The notes beneath the pieces are model-generated. The model worked only from the letters and a program-made list of their open reading frames with translations. It did no database searches and was not told the DNA's origin. From Zanthoxylum bungeanum (lineage: Eukaryota > Streptophyta > Magnoliopsida > Sapindales > Rutaceae), in NCBI GenBank assembly GCA_019454045.1, contig SKCR01015028.1, positions 1-64,000 of the forward strand: DNA of 64,000 nt. The letters are read 5' to 3'. Numbering within the stretch: the first letter of the stretch is position 1; each line of letters begins with the position of its first letter. Shown here in pieces: positions 11,834-22,561 of this stretch. The translations under genes were made by a program, and so were the position numbers.

Positions 11834-12407
11834 TGTTCAGCCTAGAGTTGAAAATTGTTTTTCTTCTATATAAACAACTCTTAAAGACTTGTTCCTCTCC
11901 TTTCAGAGATGTCAACACGCCACCTTATATAGAACAAATATTAGGTACTTTTTTGCTCAACAGAAATGATGTTAGATTCAAAGGGCATTCAATTATGAGT
12001 CATATTCTACTTTTTCCTAATGCACTTAGAGATTCCTTTTCATTTCTGGAAAATTAAAAGAATGAATCATATTCTGATTCGACCATGGATCATGACTTCC
12101 ATTTACTTTAGGCCTATGATTTTGTCTTTCATTATTAGGATAGCAAACTGGCATCAATATAGTTATGATACCATATAGAATTCCATGAGTCTAACACATA
12201 CTCAAAAACTAACTCATAAGTAAAAGTTTGTCTCAAACTTATCTTTTTAGTCCATTATCTATTATGTGCCGACTTAGGATTATTCCCATGAAAATCTGTG
12301 TGGCCACATAAAAAGCTAATCTAGCTATTCTCCACTCATATCATTGTTAAACAGCCAACACTACGTGGTTACAAATCCACTACATAGATTCCTTTTCAAT
12401 TTTATTG
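11834..12407. other. host upstream/intergenic region
   Basis: Contains the presumed promoter of the minus-strand gene at its left end. The rest is AT-rich with no ORF or repeat recognised. Confidence 0.5.
11923..11932 (-). promoter_or_regulatory. TATA-like box for the 11126-11833 gene
   Basis: The minus strand reads CTATATAAGG, 90-99 bp upstream of the ATG, giving a predicted short 5' UTR of about 60 nt. A second, weaker TTTATATAG (near 11873) lies only about 35 bp from the ATG. Confidence 0.45.
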
Positions 12408-13027
12408 GTGCCAGGATTTTGATGATGCAAATAAAGTAAAAAGGCTCATAGATAAAAAGCTCAAAAACTTGAAAATTTTGATTAGCGACTTGATTTCGAT
12501 AGTGTCAAAACGTCTAAATATTAGCGAATCAAATTCGATAAAGCCAAAGAAGCAAAAAGATAATGATAAAGCTAAAATGTTGATGAAGAGGCAAAATGAG
12601 CTATAAGATAATCAAGATAGCAAAGATGATAAAGAGCCAAAAAGATGATGAAAAAGTCAAAGTAAGAGTCAAGCAAGATGAAGATCAAAGATGATGATTA
12701 AGAGCTAAAACTAATTGTAAGTGAGTTTATTCAAAAATTTTAAGCTCTTAGGAATCATACATTTTGCATCACTTGTATTTAAACCAGTTTAAAATACTTA
12801 AGAAATCATTTGCACACATTTGCATTAAAATGAATTTCAACGTATCAAATGCATATGCAAATAGCATAGGAAATTTAGCAAATGGATAAATTAAATTTCA
12901 AATGATTTACCGCTAGATAGATATATGTCTCTAGGTTGTTACAAATCAAACGGAACACAATTGTTATATCTAGAACTTATGTTAGAGCCATATTACTACA
13001 ACATATTTAGGATGAGCGTTTTGTCCA

Positions 13028-15187
13028 TGACCGACGTAAACACACGCGTATAACGCAAGCGCACGTATCGTTCAAGTAGTATAAAAAAATCGATCCCACG
13101 AGGACTTAATTCCTACTATTGTTATTAATTATTGATTCTATTTATTTACAAATATCTAATTGAGGGTGAAGAGAATGATTGTTTGATTGGTTGAAAGTGG
13201 TTTTACAAAATAAATAAATAAACAAAAAGACAAAAGAAAATACTAAGGAAAATAACAAAAGACACAAAGATCTAGGGTTGTGAATCCTTCTAATATCTTT
13301 TAAAAGATGAAGTGATTATTTTATGTTTGTGTAATAAATCAGTTTACTAACCTGGAACACTAAATTATGCAAAAGCCTCTGTCGATGGTCTGACGCAAAT
13401 ACCCAGTTTAACCCAATTGAACCATATGTCTATGTCAACCAAATTATCTGGATTCATTAAGTTTAAGTTCCAATTATGGCTACCCCCGCCCGACAGGTAT
13501 ATTCCTATCCTGTAAGGAAATCTATTAAAGGGTTATCTATCCTCAAGGGTGATCGTGAGCTATTAAGTCTAAGGCTGAAACCTAAAATCCCTATGTCTAG
13601 TTCATTTTAGATTTACCACATCAATCTTATTGGTGATCAGACAACAAGAATTATTAAGCTTAAGACTAATAAGTAAACCTTTAAATTACCCAAACTATAA
13701 AATGACCCCTTATAAACCGGTGATATTAGAATTCATCACAACCCCTAGATAACTAACACATAACTAGGGCTAGTAAGAACTTAAAAGTAAAAGACATAAA
13801 GTAAAAATACTGAAAAGTAAAAGACATAAAGTAAAACTGAAAAGTAAAATAAAATAAAATGCTAAGGTAAAAGGAATTACTTTTACTACTACTAATTTAG
13901 ATATCTCCCATAAAATAATATATAAACTTGTGATTCTTTTTCCAACCAGCCATATAGGCGGTATCCTGATTAAGTCAAATTAAGTCCAACCAGCCATAAA
14001 GGCGGAATCAAAATTAAATTACCAACCGACCAATCTGGCCGTATCCTTGATTAGTCAGGTTTAAACCAGATTAAAATGAATTACCAACCGACAAATATGG
14101 CGGTATCCTTTTTAAGTCAATATTTTAAATAGTGAATATATTATTTTTAAGGGAGATTAATCTAAATAGTAACAGTAAAAGAATTATCTTTCACCCTAGC
14201 TGGGGAAGTTACCTCCTCATGGTAAATAGTAAAAACTGTAAAAAGTAAAAAAGTAAATTACTATATTAACAAAACGTAATTAAAATTATTTACAAAACTA
14301 AAAACTAAAAACTAAAAGAAACTAGAGAGAGAAACTCTCTCTTTACAGAGAATAGAAGAGAGAGAGTGGTACACTGAATTCTGAAATCTCGAGCTCAATT
14401 TATAGGCCTCGGTAGGCTTCCAGCGTCGCGACGCCAGGGCCCTCAGCGTCGCTACGCCAGCTTTTGTCGACGTGGCACGCTCTGGTTCGCCGATTTGAAG
14501 ATTCTGGATAAGCTGATAAGGTGACACATGGCAGAGTGGTTGAGCTTCAATTATTGTGACACGTGGCGGCTTCTGATTGGTCGATGAGATTCTTATCCGC
14601 CACGTGTCAGATAAGGATTAGATACTCAATGATTGATGCTGACGTGGCGGTGACGTGGCGACACGTGGGAAAGAGACTGTCGGCACCGTAGGATCGCGAC
14701 ACGTGGCACTTCCTGATTGGCTGATGATGATGTGGCACGACACGTGGCAATGTTGACTTGTTGACTTGTTGACGTGGCTGATGACATGGAGACACGTAGG
14801 ATGCCACGTGGCACACGTGGCGATGATGACTGTCGGCACCGTAGGATGCTGACACGTCGCACGGTGCATGTTAGCAGATCGGCTGTGATGGTGACACGTG
14901 TCACGGTATATTTTAGCAAAGTCAAACTTTTCTCAGATTCTGATTTGTGGACCCGGCGCACGTTAGCACTGTTCGGCGCATGTTATGCGTCGCGACGCGC
15001 GAATTTACCAAAATGTCATTTTTGTCCAATTTTCACTGTTTTGGCCCAAATCACCTCCAGAATGTCCTGAAACTTTATTTATCTACAAAATAACACAAAA
15101 CACATCAAAATATTCACAAAACTCAAGAAACTATAAAAAATATTAGGTTAAATGAGTGGGAAATAGTTATAGATTTACCACTCATCA
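13028..15187 (-). repeat. 3' LTR of element C
   Basis: The plus strand begins TGACCGACGTAAAC and ends CTCATCA. It matches 19092-21303 closely; the main differences are short indels within the CACGTG-rich part (about 14650) and loss of one palindrome copy near 15000. Confidence 0.93.
14565..14905 (-). promoter_or_regulatory. G-box/ABRE-like cluster in LTR upstream region
   Basis: At least eight CACGTG cores in about 340 bp, mostly as GACACGTGGC or GCCACGTGTC. These are consensus binding sites for plant bZIP and bHLH factors. The cluster is upstream of the LTR TATA-like box (minus CTATAAATTGAG at about 14405-14394). Confidence 0.65.
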
Positions 15188-15200
15188 CACCCTCAAACCT
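15188..15200 (-). other. 3' polypurine tract of element C
   Basis: The minus strand reads AGGTTTGAGGGTG immediately before LTR start TGATGAG. The same tract precedes the array LTRs at 32734, 51437 and 56519. Confidence 0.85.
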
Positions 15201-16516
15201 AACATTTTTGTAGTCCTCGAGCAAAACATAAAATAACATAAATAAATTAACTAAGCCACTTTCGTAGGGATCACGGTTGCATTTAGCGTATGCAACAAGC
15301 CTTTAAACCCCTATGTGTCCCTAGTGGACGAGTTGTAGTCTCGTGAGGGTTTACAGCAATGATACCCACAAACATTTTACAAAAGTAAACAGGTAATAAA
15401 ACTAATGCACACAAAAGCAAAAAGACAAGCGAAAAGAGACTAAAGATGTTAGTGACTAATCAGGTGAAACTTCTACTCTAAGTTACTAGTTGTTTTGTTT
15501 CATTCTAAATTACTGAATAAGTAAATTCTCCGATTATTTTTACCATTCTTCATATACACAGCCAACAAAATATTAATCAACTCATTTTTGCCCACAACAG
15601 TCATAAGTGCAGTTGATAAGAGAGTAATATTTTTGTCCTAAAGTTCTATCAGATTTCACATCTTTTTGCAGCAATGGAATAATTTTTCAGATTTTCTTAT
15701 TTTTTCCTTGATTTTTTTCTATTTTTCTCTATTTTTTTATTTATATACAATATCTTCCATCTATGTAGCGAGTGTTGGGTCGGTGGCTCCCAAACCAGTT
15801 GGCTTTAGGGCGCCAGGTGTTAAGACACCCCTACAGACTTAATTACTCAGACTTCAGATATATATATTTTTGCAGCATCTTCGATCCATGTAACGAGCTT
15901 TGGGCCAGTGACTCCCAAACCAGTTGGTTTTAGGGCACTAGGTGTTAAAACACCCTTACAGACTTAATAACTCGGATCCCAGACGTTTTTTTTTTTTTTT
16001 TTTTTTTACTCCATTGCTTTTTGAAATGTTTCCTCCAATTAAACTAGAGCACTGAATATTACAAACTTTTCAATTTTAGCTCATGTCCGAATGTTACTAT
16101 ATATGTTGATAATATCTGTCAACTGAGCATATGAAGATCCATTTTAGTCCGTTTTAAAGAGAATTCACAAATTAAATAATTCAAAATGAAATAAACAAAA
16201 ATTAACTTGTTTCGAAATAGGTTTGAGATACTTCTCAGGAGTGGAAACTCCTTACTCAACTATCTCTTACCAATTTCACATTTTTAGTCAAAATAAAAAC
16301 ACAAAATATTTTTGGAATTTTTGAAAACTTTTCAATTTTTTTTGTATTTTTCGAAAAATTTTGGGCTAAAAATAAAAATAACACACAAACTAACAACAAG
16401 GTACTAATCAACTAATTTCCTCCCCCAAACCTAAATGAGACATTGTCCTCAATATCTTAAACAGTAAAAGGAGAGTTAAGAAGGCCGTACCTGGTTAGAT
16501 GAAAATCTACAGGAAA
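15201..16516 (-). other. 3' non-coding region of element C
   Basis: No gene. It contains the conserved block 15255-15369, a module present twice (about 15764-15860 and 15880-15980: CTACATGGAT..AAAGCTCG..GGTTTGGGAG..CACC), a 23-nt T run near 15986, and a box near 16424-16455 reading GAGGACAATG then GGTTTGGGGGAGG on the minus strand. Confidence 0.7.
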
Positions 16517-17170
16517 TTAAAGGTTAAGATCCAGATTAATCCGACGCCTCTTACCACGATCGTCCTCGGACCAATTTATCTTTGAAAGGATAGGGTCAAC
16601 TTGTGGTTCATAGGCTAAGAGTTGGTCAATTAGATCCGGAGCAGTTCTGGCAGTAAAGAGGAGTTCTTTCACAGGTTTTGACACGAACCCATTTCTCCGA
16701 GCATCATCAAGAAACACACAAAGAAAATCATAAAATCCATCAACGTTAAACAGTCCAAGCGGTTTCTGATGTATGTTCAGGTTCGCCCAAGATAGTACTA
16801 TAAAAATTTCCTCCAATGTACCCAAGCCACCTGGAAAAGCGATAAAAGCATCAGCACGGTTAATCATTTCTACCAAACGTTCAGACATACCTGGCACGAT
16901 CAGTTCTTCTCCGTTTGATGGTTCAATAAGATTTGCCTCTGCCAAGGGTTTTGGGATGATTCCCAAAACATGACTGCCTCCTTCCTGTACAGCCTTTAAA
17001 ACGATCCCCATAAGTCTGAGATTGGCTCCGCCATATATTAAGTGCATATTCCTTGCAGCTAAGACTCGACCCAATTCATGTGCTGCTTCTATGTATTGTG
17101 GTTTAGTACCAACACTAGTACCGCAAAACACACAGATGTTTTCAACTCGTCTTCTTGAAGTGGCTTCCAT
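16517..17170 (-). CDS. LOG-like: LOG-family cytokinin riboside 5'-monophosphate phosphoribohydrolase, element-borne
   Basis: LOG enzymes release active cytokinin bases from cytokinin nucleotides in one step. The 217-codon ORF covers the whole family length: N-terminal ICVFCGTSVGTKP (residues 12-24), glycine-rich YGGANLRLMG (46-55), VLGIIPKPL (68-76), MSERLVEM with the family Arg at 98, PGGLGTLEE (113-121) with the catalytic-motif Glu, then KPLGLFNVDGFYD (136-148). The glycine-rich motif has two changes (Ala49, Arg52) and MxxRKxxM has Leu for Lys, so activity is uncertain. After the fold comes a tail GKRRRINLDLNL, a basic patch plus an LxLxL motif. Plant LOG genes have several introns; this ORF has none. 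It lies inside element C, after a CCCTTTTCAG acceptor-like sequence, and is shared with three array copies. The start at MEATS matches the array copies. Confidence 0.9.
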   Translation of the reverse strand: MEATSRRRVENICVFCGTSVGTKPQYIEAAHELGRVLAARNMHLIYGGANLRLMGIVLKAVQEGGSHVLGIIPKPLAEANLIEPSNGEELIVPGMSERLVEMINRADAFIAFPGGLGTLEEIFIVLSWANLNIHQKPLGLFNVDGFYDFLCVFLDDARRNGFVSKPVKELLFTARTAPDLIDQLLAYEPQVDPILSKINWSEDDRGKRRRINLDLNL

Positions 17171-17688
17171 TTTTTATGTATTTCTTTCTCAACTCTGGAT
17201 GCCTTCAAAAGTGCAATGACGGGCTGAATTTATAGTACCTGAAAAGGGTGAGTAATAATAGCACTAATATCTTCCAGAGGACGATTGTTAGCTAACCAAC
17301 AAAAGAAATCGTGAAAGGTCAAAAAGTCTGGATCCTGTCTACGAAAATAAAGATAATTACAACAGAAAAGTGAATCAAAGCAATAATTAAGGCAACAGAA
17401 TTGTGTACGCAATACGCCACTCGCTTAGTATAAATTCATTAGGATGCATTTCAAGATTTCATTCCTTACTCAGCCATCGCTAATGAATTGTTTCTCATCT
17501 TTGATTGCCAAACACAATTCCTTCTGTCTTAAAATGCTTCGTTTGTGCCTTTCCCTACAAAAAAAATTACACACAAAATTAAAAAGTTCACACAAAATAT
17601 GAAAACAAATTACAACAAATTGCATGGGTTGCCTCCCTGCTAGCGCTAAATTTTACGTCTTCAGCCAGACGTGACTGAAATTCATCTG
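17171..17688 (-). pseudogene. shrunken remnant of accessory ORF upstream of LOG
   Basis: Minus-strand sequence between the GCGCTAGCAGGGAGGCAACCC region (17620-17646) and LOG aligns in patches with the 182-codon accessory ORF region of the array units. Examples are a GATGGCTGAGTAAGG piece near 17470 and the DPDF..LEDISAIITHPF-encoding stretch at 17340-17235, which also occurs at 30580-30675. Most of the ORF, including the Cys cluster, is deleted. Acceptor-like CTTTTCAG lies at 17240-17247. Confidence 0.55.
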
Positions 17689-18194
17689 TTAAGGAGGTTT
17701 CAATGTCGTTTTGGATGTCCGATTAAAGACAATCACGTGAGCGTTGCTTTTGAAGGGTCTCTTCCAACGGTAAAGTGGCAAAAATAATTTTGTTCTATTC
17801 AGTGCTCGTGCCACCTTTTTGCTCCTTGTTGTTCCAGTGATTCCTGCAAAGAAAGAAATAAAATCAGGAGGTCTCATATGGTGTTTGACTTGGAATGGAA
17901 GTTCCATTCTATCAAGCTTTCGGTGATATCTTTGATTTGTACTCCCCAAAACAGCGATGTTTCTCCTGAATGCTCTGGATCTTTATTAAGGTCAAACATT
18001 TGCTCCTCCATTTGCTCTGCTTCTTGTACCATATTTTCTTCACAGATGTATTGTAAAATTTTTGTATTCAGCTCTTTATCTGTCATCTGTGAAATACATG
18101 CTTCAAAATTGTCAACCTGAGGATGCAAAGATGTTTCTAACATTAGGTTTTCATCCTCTGATACGACTGGAATGGATGGTTCAGATAGATCTTC
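17689..18194 (-). pseudogene. coding-like stretch, unrecognised
   Basis: Two overlapping minus-strand ORFs, 18143-17874 (acidic, with a Glu-rich segment) and 17949-17689 (basic, ending SKTTLKPP), follow gag in element C. They occupy the place of polyprotein sequence in complete elements but show no protease, RT or integrase motif I can identify. Could be a rearranged polyprotein piece. Confidence 0.3.
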
Positions 18195-18959
18195 TTAAAA
18201 CATCATGGTAAAGCATGCTCCAAGATCTTCATTTTGAGGATTGAAAGTTTGATCCTCCGTTGTTGGTGCAGTTGGTACAAATAGATCAGCTTCATCCTCG
18301 TCAGAATCTGAATAATAAAAGTCAAATTGAGACTTTGTCGGTTCGGGCTCCTGAACTGATACCTCTGGTTGTTGATATTGCTCAGCCTCCTCCTCTGTTG
18401 AAGTATCATTGTGAAATGATTGGTACTCGAAGGCTTCATCAGAGTCATCCGAAACTGGTTCTTGAGGTATGTATTTCTGGTTTTCTGTGAATTGTCTCAT
18501 TTGATCTGTTATCCTCTGAATGGATTCTGATTGTCTCTGAATACTTTCGAGTTGATTCTGGAATGTTTCAAGCATTGTATCCATCTTTTCTTCTCGTTTC
18601 TTGAACACATCTTTGAGCATGTCAATCATCTGATCTTTTTTGATTGTTGATGAAGATCATTGTGTGGGTGGTGGATAAGATGGAAAATGTGATGGTTTTT
18701 CGTACCATGAAGGATTTTGATAGCTCTGCCACCCTGGATGGTAGTTGTATTCACAATAATCTCTAGGGTGGTTACCATTACATATGTCACATCTCCCCAT
18801 TGCGTTCTGTTGAGCAAATATGGTATTGCTTGGTTCTGGCATCCATTGATAATTGTTGGGCTGGACAACAGGCCTCAGAAAACCAGACTGTTGTTCCCAG
18901 ATGTGGGGTGTATCTTCTTGTAAAGCTTATAATCTTTCAATCTCCCAGTAGTGTTCCAT
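18195..18959 (-). pseudogene. Athila-type gag fragment with zinc knuckle
   Basis: One minus-strand frame from ATG at 18959 to the stop near 18195, broken by in-frame TAA (18929-18927) and TGA (18659-18657). It contains a zinc knuckle CDICNGNHPRDYC (CX2CX3HX4C) followed by the Tyr/Pro/Asn-rich YHPGWQSYQNPSWYEKPS segment typical of Athila-type gag, then a Gln/Glu-rich coiled-coil-like segment and an acidic tail. The capsid-forming N-terminal part expected upstream of the knuckle is absent, so this is a deletion derivative. Confidence 0.75.
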
Positions 18960-19067
18960 TTTTCAATCACCTGAAAAAGAGAGAAATAAAAATTACAGAT
19001 AAAAATAAAGAAAATTAGATACAAGTAAATTAGATAGCTTCAAAATTAATAACTCAAGAAATATAAG

Positions 19068-19085
19068 TCCCCGGCAACGGCGCCA
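19068..19085 (-). other. primer-binding site (tRNA-Asp)
   Basis: The minus strand reads TGGCGCCGTTGCCGGGGA, the complement of the 3' end of plant tRNA-Asp with CCA, as used by Athila/Tat gypsy elements. It is 6 bp from the LTR edge. Confidence 0.93.
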
Positions 19086-19091
19086 AAAACT

Positions 19092-21303
19092 TGACCGGCG
19101 TAAACACACGCGTATAACGCAAGCGCACGTATCGTTCAAGTAGTATAAAAATTTCTATCCCACGAGGACTTAATTCCTACTATTGTTATAAATTATTGAA
19201 TCTATTTATTTACAAATATCTAATTGAGGGTGAAGAGAATGATTGTTTGACTGGTTGAAAGTGGTTTTACAAAATAAATAAATAAACAAAAAGACAAAAG
19301 AAAATACTAAGGAAAATAACAAAAGACACAAAGATCTAGGGTTGTGAATCCTTCTAATATCTTTTAAAAGATGAAGTGATTATTTTATTTTTGTGTAATA
19401 AATCAGTTTACTAACCTGGAACACTAAATTATGCAAAAGCCTCTGTCGATGGTCAAACGCAAATACCCAGTTTAACCCAATTGAACCATATGTCTATGTC
19501 AACCAAATTATCTGGATTCATTAAGTTTAAGTTCCAATTATGGCTACCCCCGCCCGACAGGTATATTCCTATCCTGTAAGGAAATCTATTAAAGGGTTAT
19601 CTATCCTCAATGAAGATCGTGAGCAATTAAGTCTAAGGCTGAAACCTAAAATCCCTATGTCTAGTTCATTTTAGATTTACCACATCAATCTTATTGGTGA
19701 TCAGACAACAAGAATTATTAAGCTTAAGACTTAATAAGTAAACCTTTAAATTACCCAAACTATAAAATGACCCCTTATAAACCGGTGATATTAGAATTCA
19801 TCGCAACCCCTAGATAACTAACACATAACTAGGGCTAGTAAGAACTTAAAAGTAAAAGACATAAAGTAAAAATACTGAAAAGTAAAAGACATAAAGTAAA
19901 ACTGAAAAGTAAAATAAAATAAAATGCTAAGGTAAAAGGAATTACTTTTACTACTACTAATTTAGATATCTCCCATAAAATAATATATAAACTTGTGATT
20001 CTTTTTCCAACCAGCCATATAGGCGGTATCCTGATTAAGTCAAATTATGTCCAACCAGCCATAAAGGCAGAATCAAAATTAAATTACCAACCGACCAATC
20101 TGGCGGTATCCTTGATTAGTCAGGTTTAAACCATATTAAAATGAATTACCAACCGACAAATATGGCGGTATCCTTTTTAAGTCAATATTTTAAATAGTGA
20201 ATATATTATTTTTAAGGGAGATTAATCTAAATAGTAACAGTAAAAGAATTATCTTTCACCCTAGCTGGGGAAGTTACCTCCTCATGGTAAATAGTAAAAA
20301 CTGTAAAAAGTAAAAAAGTAAATTACTATATTAACAAAACGTAATTAAAATTATTTACAAAACTAAAAACTAAAAACTAAAAACTAAAAGAAACTAGAGA
20401 GAGAAACTCTCTCTTTACAGAGAATAAAAGAGAGAGAGTGGTACAATGAATTCTGAAATCTCGAGCTCAATTTATAGGCCTCGGTAGGCTTCCAGCGTCG
20501 CGACGCCAGGGCCCTCAGCATCGCTACGCCAGCTTTTGTCGACGTGGCACGCTCTGGTTCGCCGGTTTGAAGATTCTGGATAAGCTGATAAGGTGACACA
20601 TGGCAGAGTGGTTGAGCTTCAATTATTGTGACACGTGGCGGCTTCTGATTGGTCGATGAGATTCTTATCCGCCACGTGTCAGATAAGGATTAGATACTCA
20701 ATGATTGATGCTGACGTGGCGGTGACGTGGCAATGACGTGGTGGTGACGTGGCGACACGTGGAAAGAGACTGTCGGCACCGTAGGATTGCGACACGTGGC
20801 ACTTCCTGATTGGCTGATGATGATGTGGCACGACACGTGGCAATGTTGACTTGTTGACTTGTTGACGTGGCTGATGACATGGAGACACGTAGGATACCAC
20901 GTGGCACACGTGGCGATGATGACTGTCGGCACCGTAGGATGCTTACACGTGGCACGGCACATGTTAGCAGATCGGCTGTGATGGTGACACGTGTCACGGC
21001 GCATTTTAGCAAAGTCAAACTTTTCTCAGATTCTGATTTGTGGACCCGGCGCACGTTAGCATTGTTCGGCGCATGTTAGGCGTCGCGACGCTGAAGTTCT
21101 TGGCGTCGCGACGCGTGAATTTACCAAAATGTCATTTTTGTCCAATTTTCACTGTTTTGGCCCAAATCAACTCCAGAATGTCCTGAAACTTTATTTATCT
21201 ACAAAATAACACAAAACACATCAAAATATTCACAAAACTCAAGAAACTATACAAAATATTAGGTTAAATGAGTGGGAAATAGTGATAGATTTACCACTCA
21301 TCA
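19092..21303 (-). repeat. 5' LTR of element C
   Basis: Direct copy of 13028-15187. It contains the putative promoter: a CACGTG cluster 20631-20997, TATA-like CTATAAATTGAG at 20477-20466 (minus), and the 12-bp palindrome GCGTCGCGACGC at 20495-20506, 21080-21091 and 21103-21114. Confidence 0.93.
20631..20997 (-). promoter_or_regulatory. G-box/ABRE-like cluster in 5' LTR of element C
   Basis: About nine CACGTG cores within 370 bp, e.g. GACACGTGGC, GCCACGTGTC and GACACGTGTC, together with many CACGTCA/TGACGTGG half-related sites. Being in the 5' LTR upstream of its TATA-like box, it is placed to drive element transcription, including the downstream LOG ORF. Confidence 0.65.
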
Positions 21304-22510
21304 GTCCATACCTGTCACTTTAGAAAATTTTGTAACATTCATCTTACGATTTTTGAAGTTGAATATTTTAAAAATGATAGTTCTATATGTCTAGTTTATG
21401 TATAAATTTACGGAGCTTGATTTGGAGTTTTCTAGAGTACGTTATGGTCAAAATAATGAGCATTGTCAGGATTGCTATGGTTATTGAAACTGACATATCG
21501 GTCTCTGAAATCGGCATACCAATACCAGGCCCGTGGGACTTGAAGTTTTGCACACATTGTGGAGCTAGAACATTTCATATCGGTTTCCATACCTATCAGT
21601 ATTTTGTTTGAATGCACAACTGAAAAAATTTTAGGAGCCGTTGGAAATGTCAGACCAACATACCGATACTGAAGACCGGCATACCTGTCTCATAATAGAA
21701 AAACGGCTATATTACGTTTTAAGCCTATAAATTGAAGGTTGGTTTCATTTTTGCATGGGGAATTTATTTTCAGAGAAAAACAACATCTTCATACATTTTT
21801 ACACACTCTTGAAAAACTTCAAACACATAAAAGAGAGTTTTTATAAATCTTCAATATCTTACACTCTCTAGATCAAAAAATTCATACTTTATCTTCATAT
21901 TCATATTAGTGAGCTTTGATATATTTGGGTTGTGATACTCATATTTCAATCTTCTTTGTAATATTTTGTGAGTACCCAAATTATTGTTGTTAAAATTTCA
22001 TTTATCGAACACTTGTGTGGAAATCCCTTGTGTGAGTGTTGATTGCTCTCAGTGGTGGATTTGTGTAAAGCTTAGAGAGGAGCATTGGTTCAAAGTCCTC
22101 GTAGTTGTAAAATTTTATTGAAACTTAGTAGAAAGTTTCAAGCATGGCTTGAAGTAGTTAACGTAGGCAAGGAGTTGGCCGAACCACTATAAATCCAGTG
22201 TCAATTTTTCTATCCCTATCTCATTTATTTATTGCAAGTTTCATATTATTCTTCCATATAATATATAACTTGCCATTGTTAAAATTAATATTGTTAATCA
22301 CTTTTGGACAATTAAAGTAAAATCGATATTTTATTTATTATTCATTATTGAATATATTAATTGTGCAAATAGAATTCTAAGCATAATTAGTAAATATACT
22401 GACTAAGTAACTTAATATTGAAAAAAAAATAATTCCGTATTATATTTCAAGTACCCAATTCACCCCCTCCCCTTCTTGGATATAGTATTGTTTAAGAGCT
22501 TGTAGGTAAT

Positions 22511-22515
22511 TTCAT

Positions 22516-22561
<46 letters not shown>
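22511..22561. repeat. (TA)n microsatellite
   Basis: Roughly 45 bp of alternating TA with one phase break, at the junction between the solo LTR flank and the gypsy LTR fragment. Confidence 0.9.

Larger units (their letters stand above)
13028..21303 (-). mobile_element. Athila-type element C carrying a LOG gene, complete
   Basis: LTRs 13028-15187 and 19092-21303 flank a 3.9 kb internal region. The target duplication GTCCA is perfect (13023-13027, 21304-21308). A perfect 18-nt tRNA-Asp primer site sits beside the right LTR and a polypurine tract beside the left, fixing minus orientation. Internal order on the minus strand is a short broken gag fragment, an unrecognised coding-like stretch, a conserved box, a shrunken accessory-ORF remnant, a full-length LOG ORF, and 3' non-coding blocks. 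Protease, RT, RNase H and integrase are missing, so it is non-autonomous. The close match of the LTRs indicates recent insertion. Confidence 0.92.
12408..22485 (+). repeat. probable solo LTR, split by the 13028-21303 element
   Basis: The two arms 12408-13027 and 21304-22485 join cleanly at the GTCCA target site. The left arm opens with a GATTTTGATGATG-type start common to plant copia LTRs. The right arm has a TATA-like TATAAATTGAAGG near 21727 and a 3' end with CCCAATTCACCCCCTCC. TATTG occurs at both outer edges (12403-12407 and 22486-22490), but the ends are not canonical TG..CA, so the edges may be a base or two off. Joined length is about 1.8 kb. No internal region is present. Confidence 0.5.

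Noticed and set aside
14607..14961. Overlapping minus-strand ORFs of 82-111 codons in the LTR, and similar ORFs at 20679-21054, 33039-33320, 51723-52004 and 56884-57267
   Set aside because: They follow the CACGTG-rich repeats read in several frames (His/Arg/Thr-rich low-complexity products) and lie in LTR upstream regions. The open frames come from base composition.
16517..17170. Interpretation as an ordinary host LOG gene with LTRs nearby by chance
   Set aside because: The ORF is intronless, flanked on both sides by element-specific blocks within a perfect target duplication, and recurs in the same context three more times.
22511..22561. (TA)n as a replication origin or regulatory element
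   Set aside because: A simple microsatellite at a repeat junction, with nothing further to support a function.
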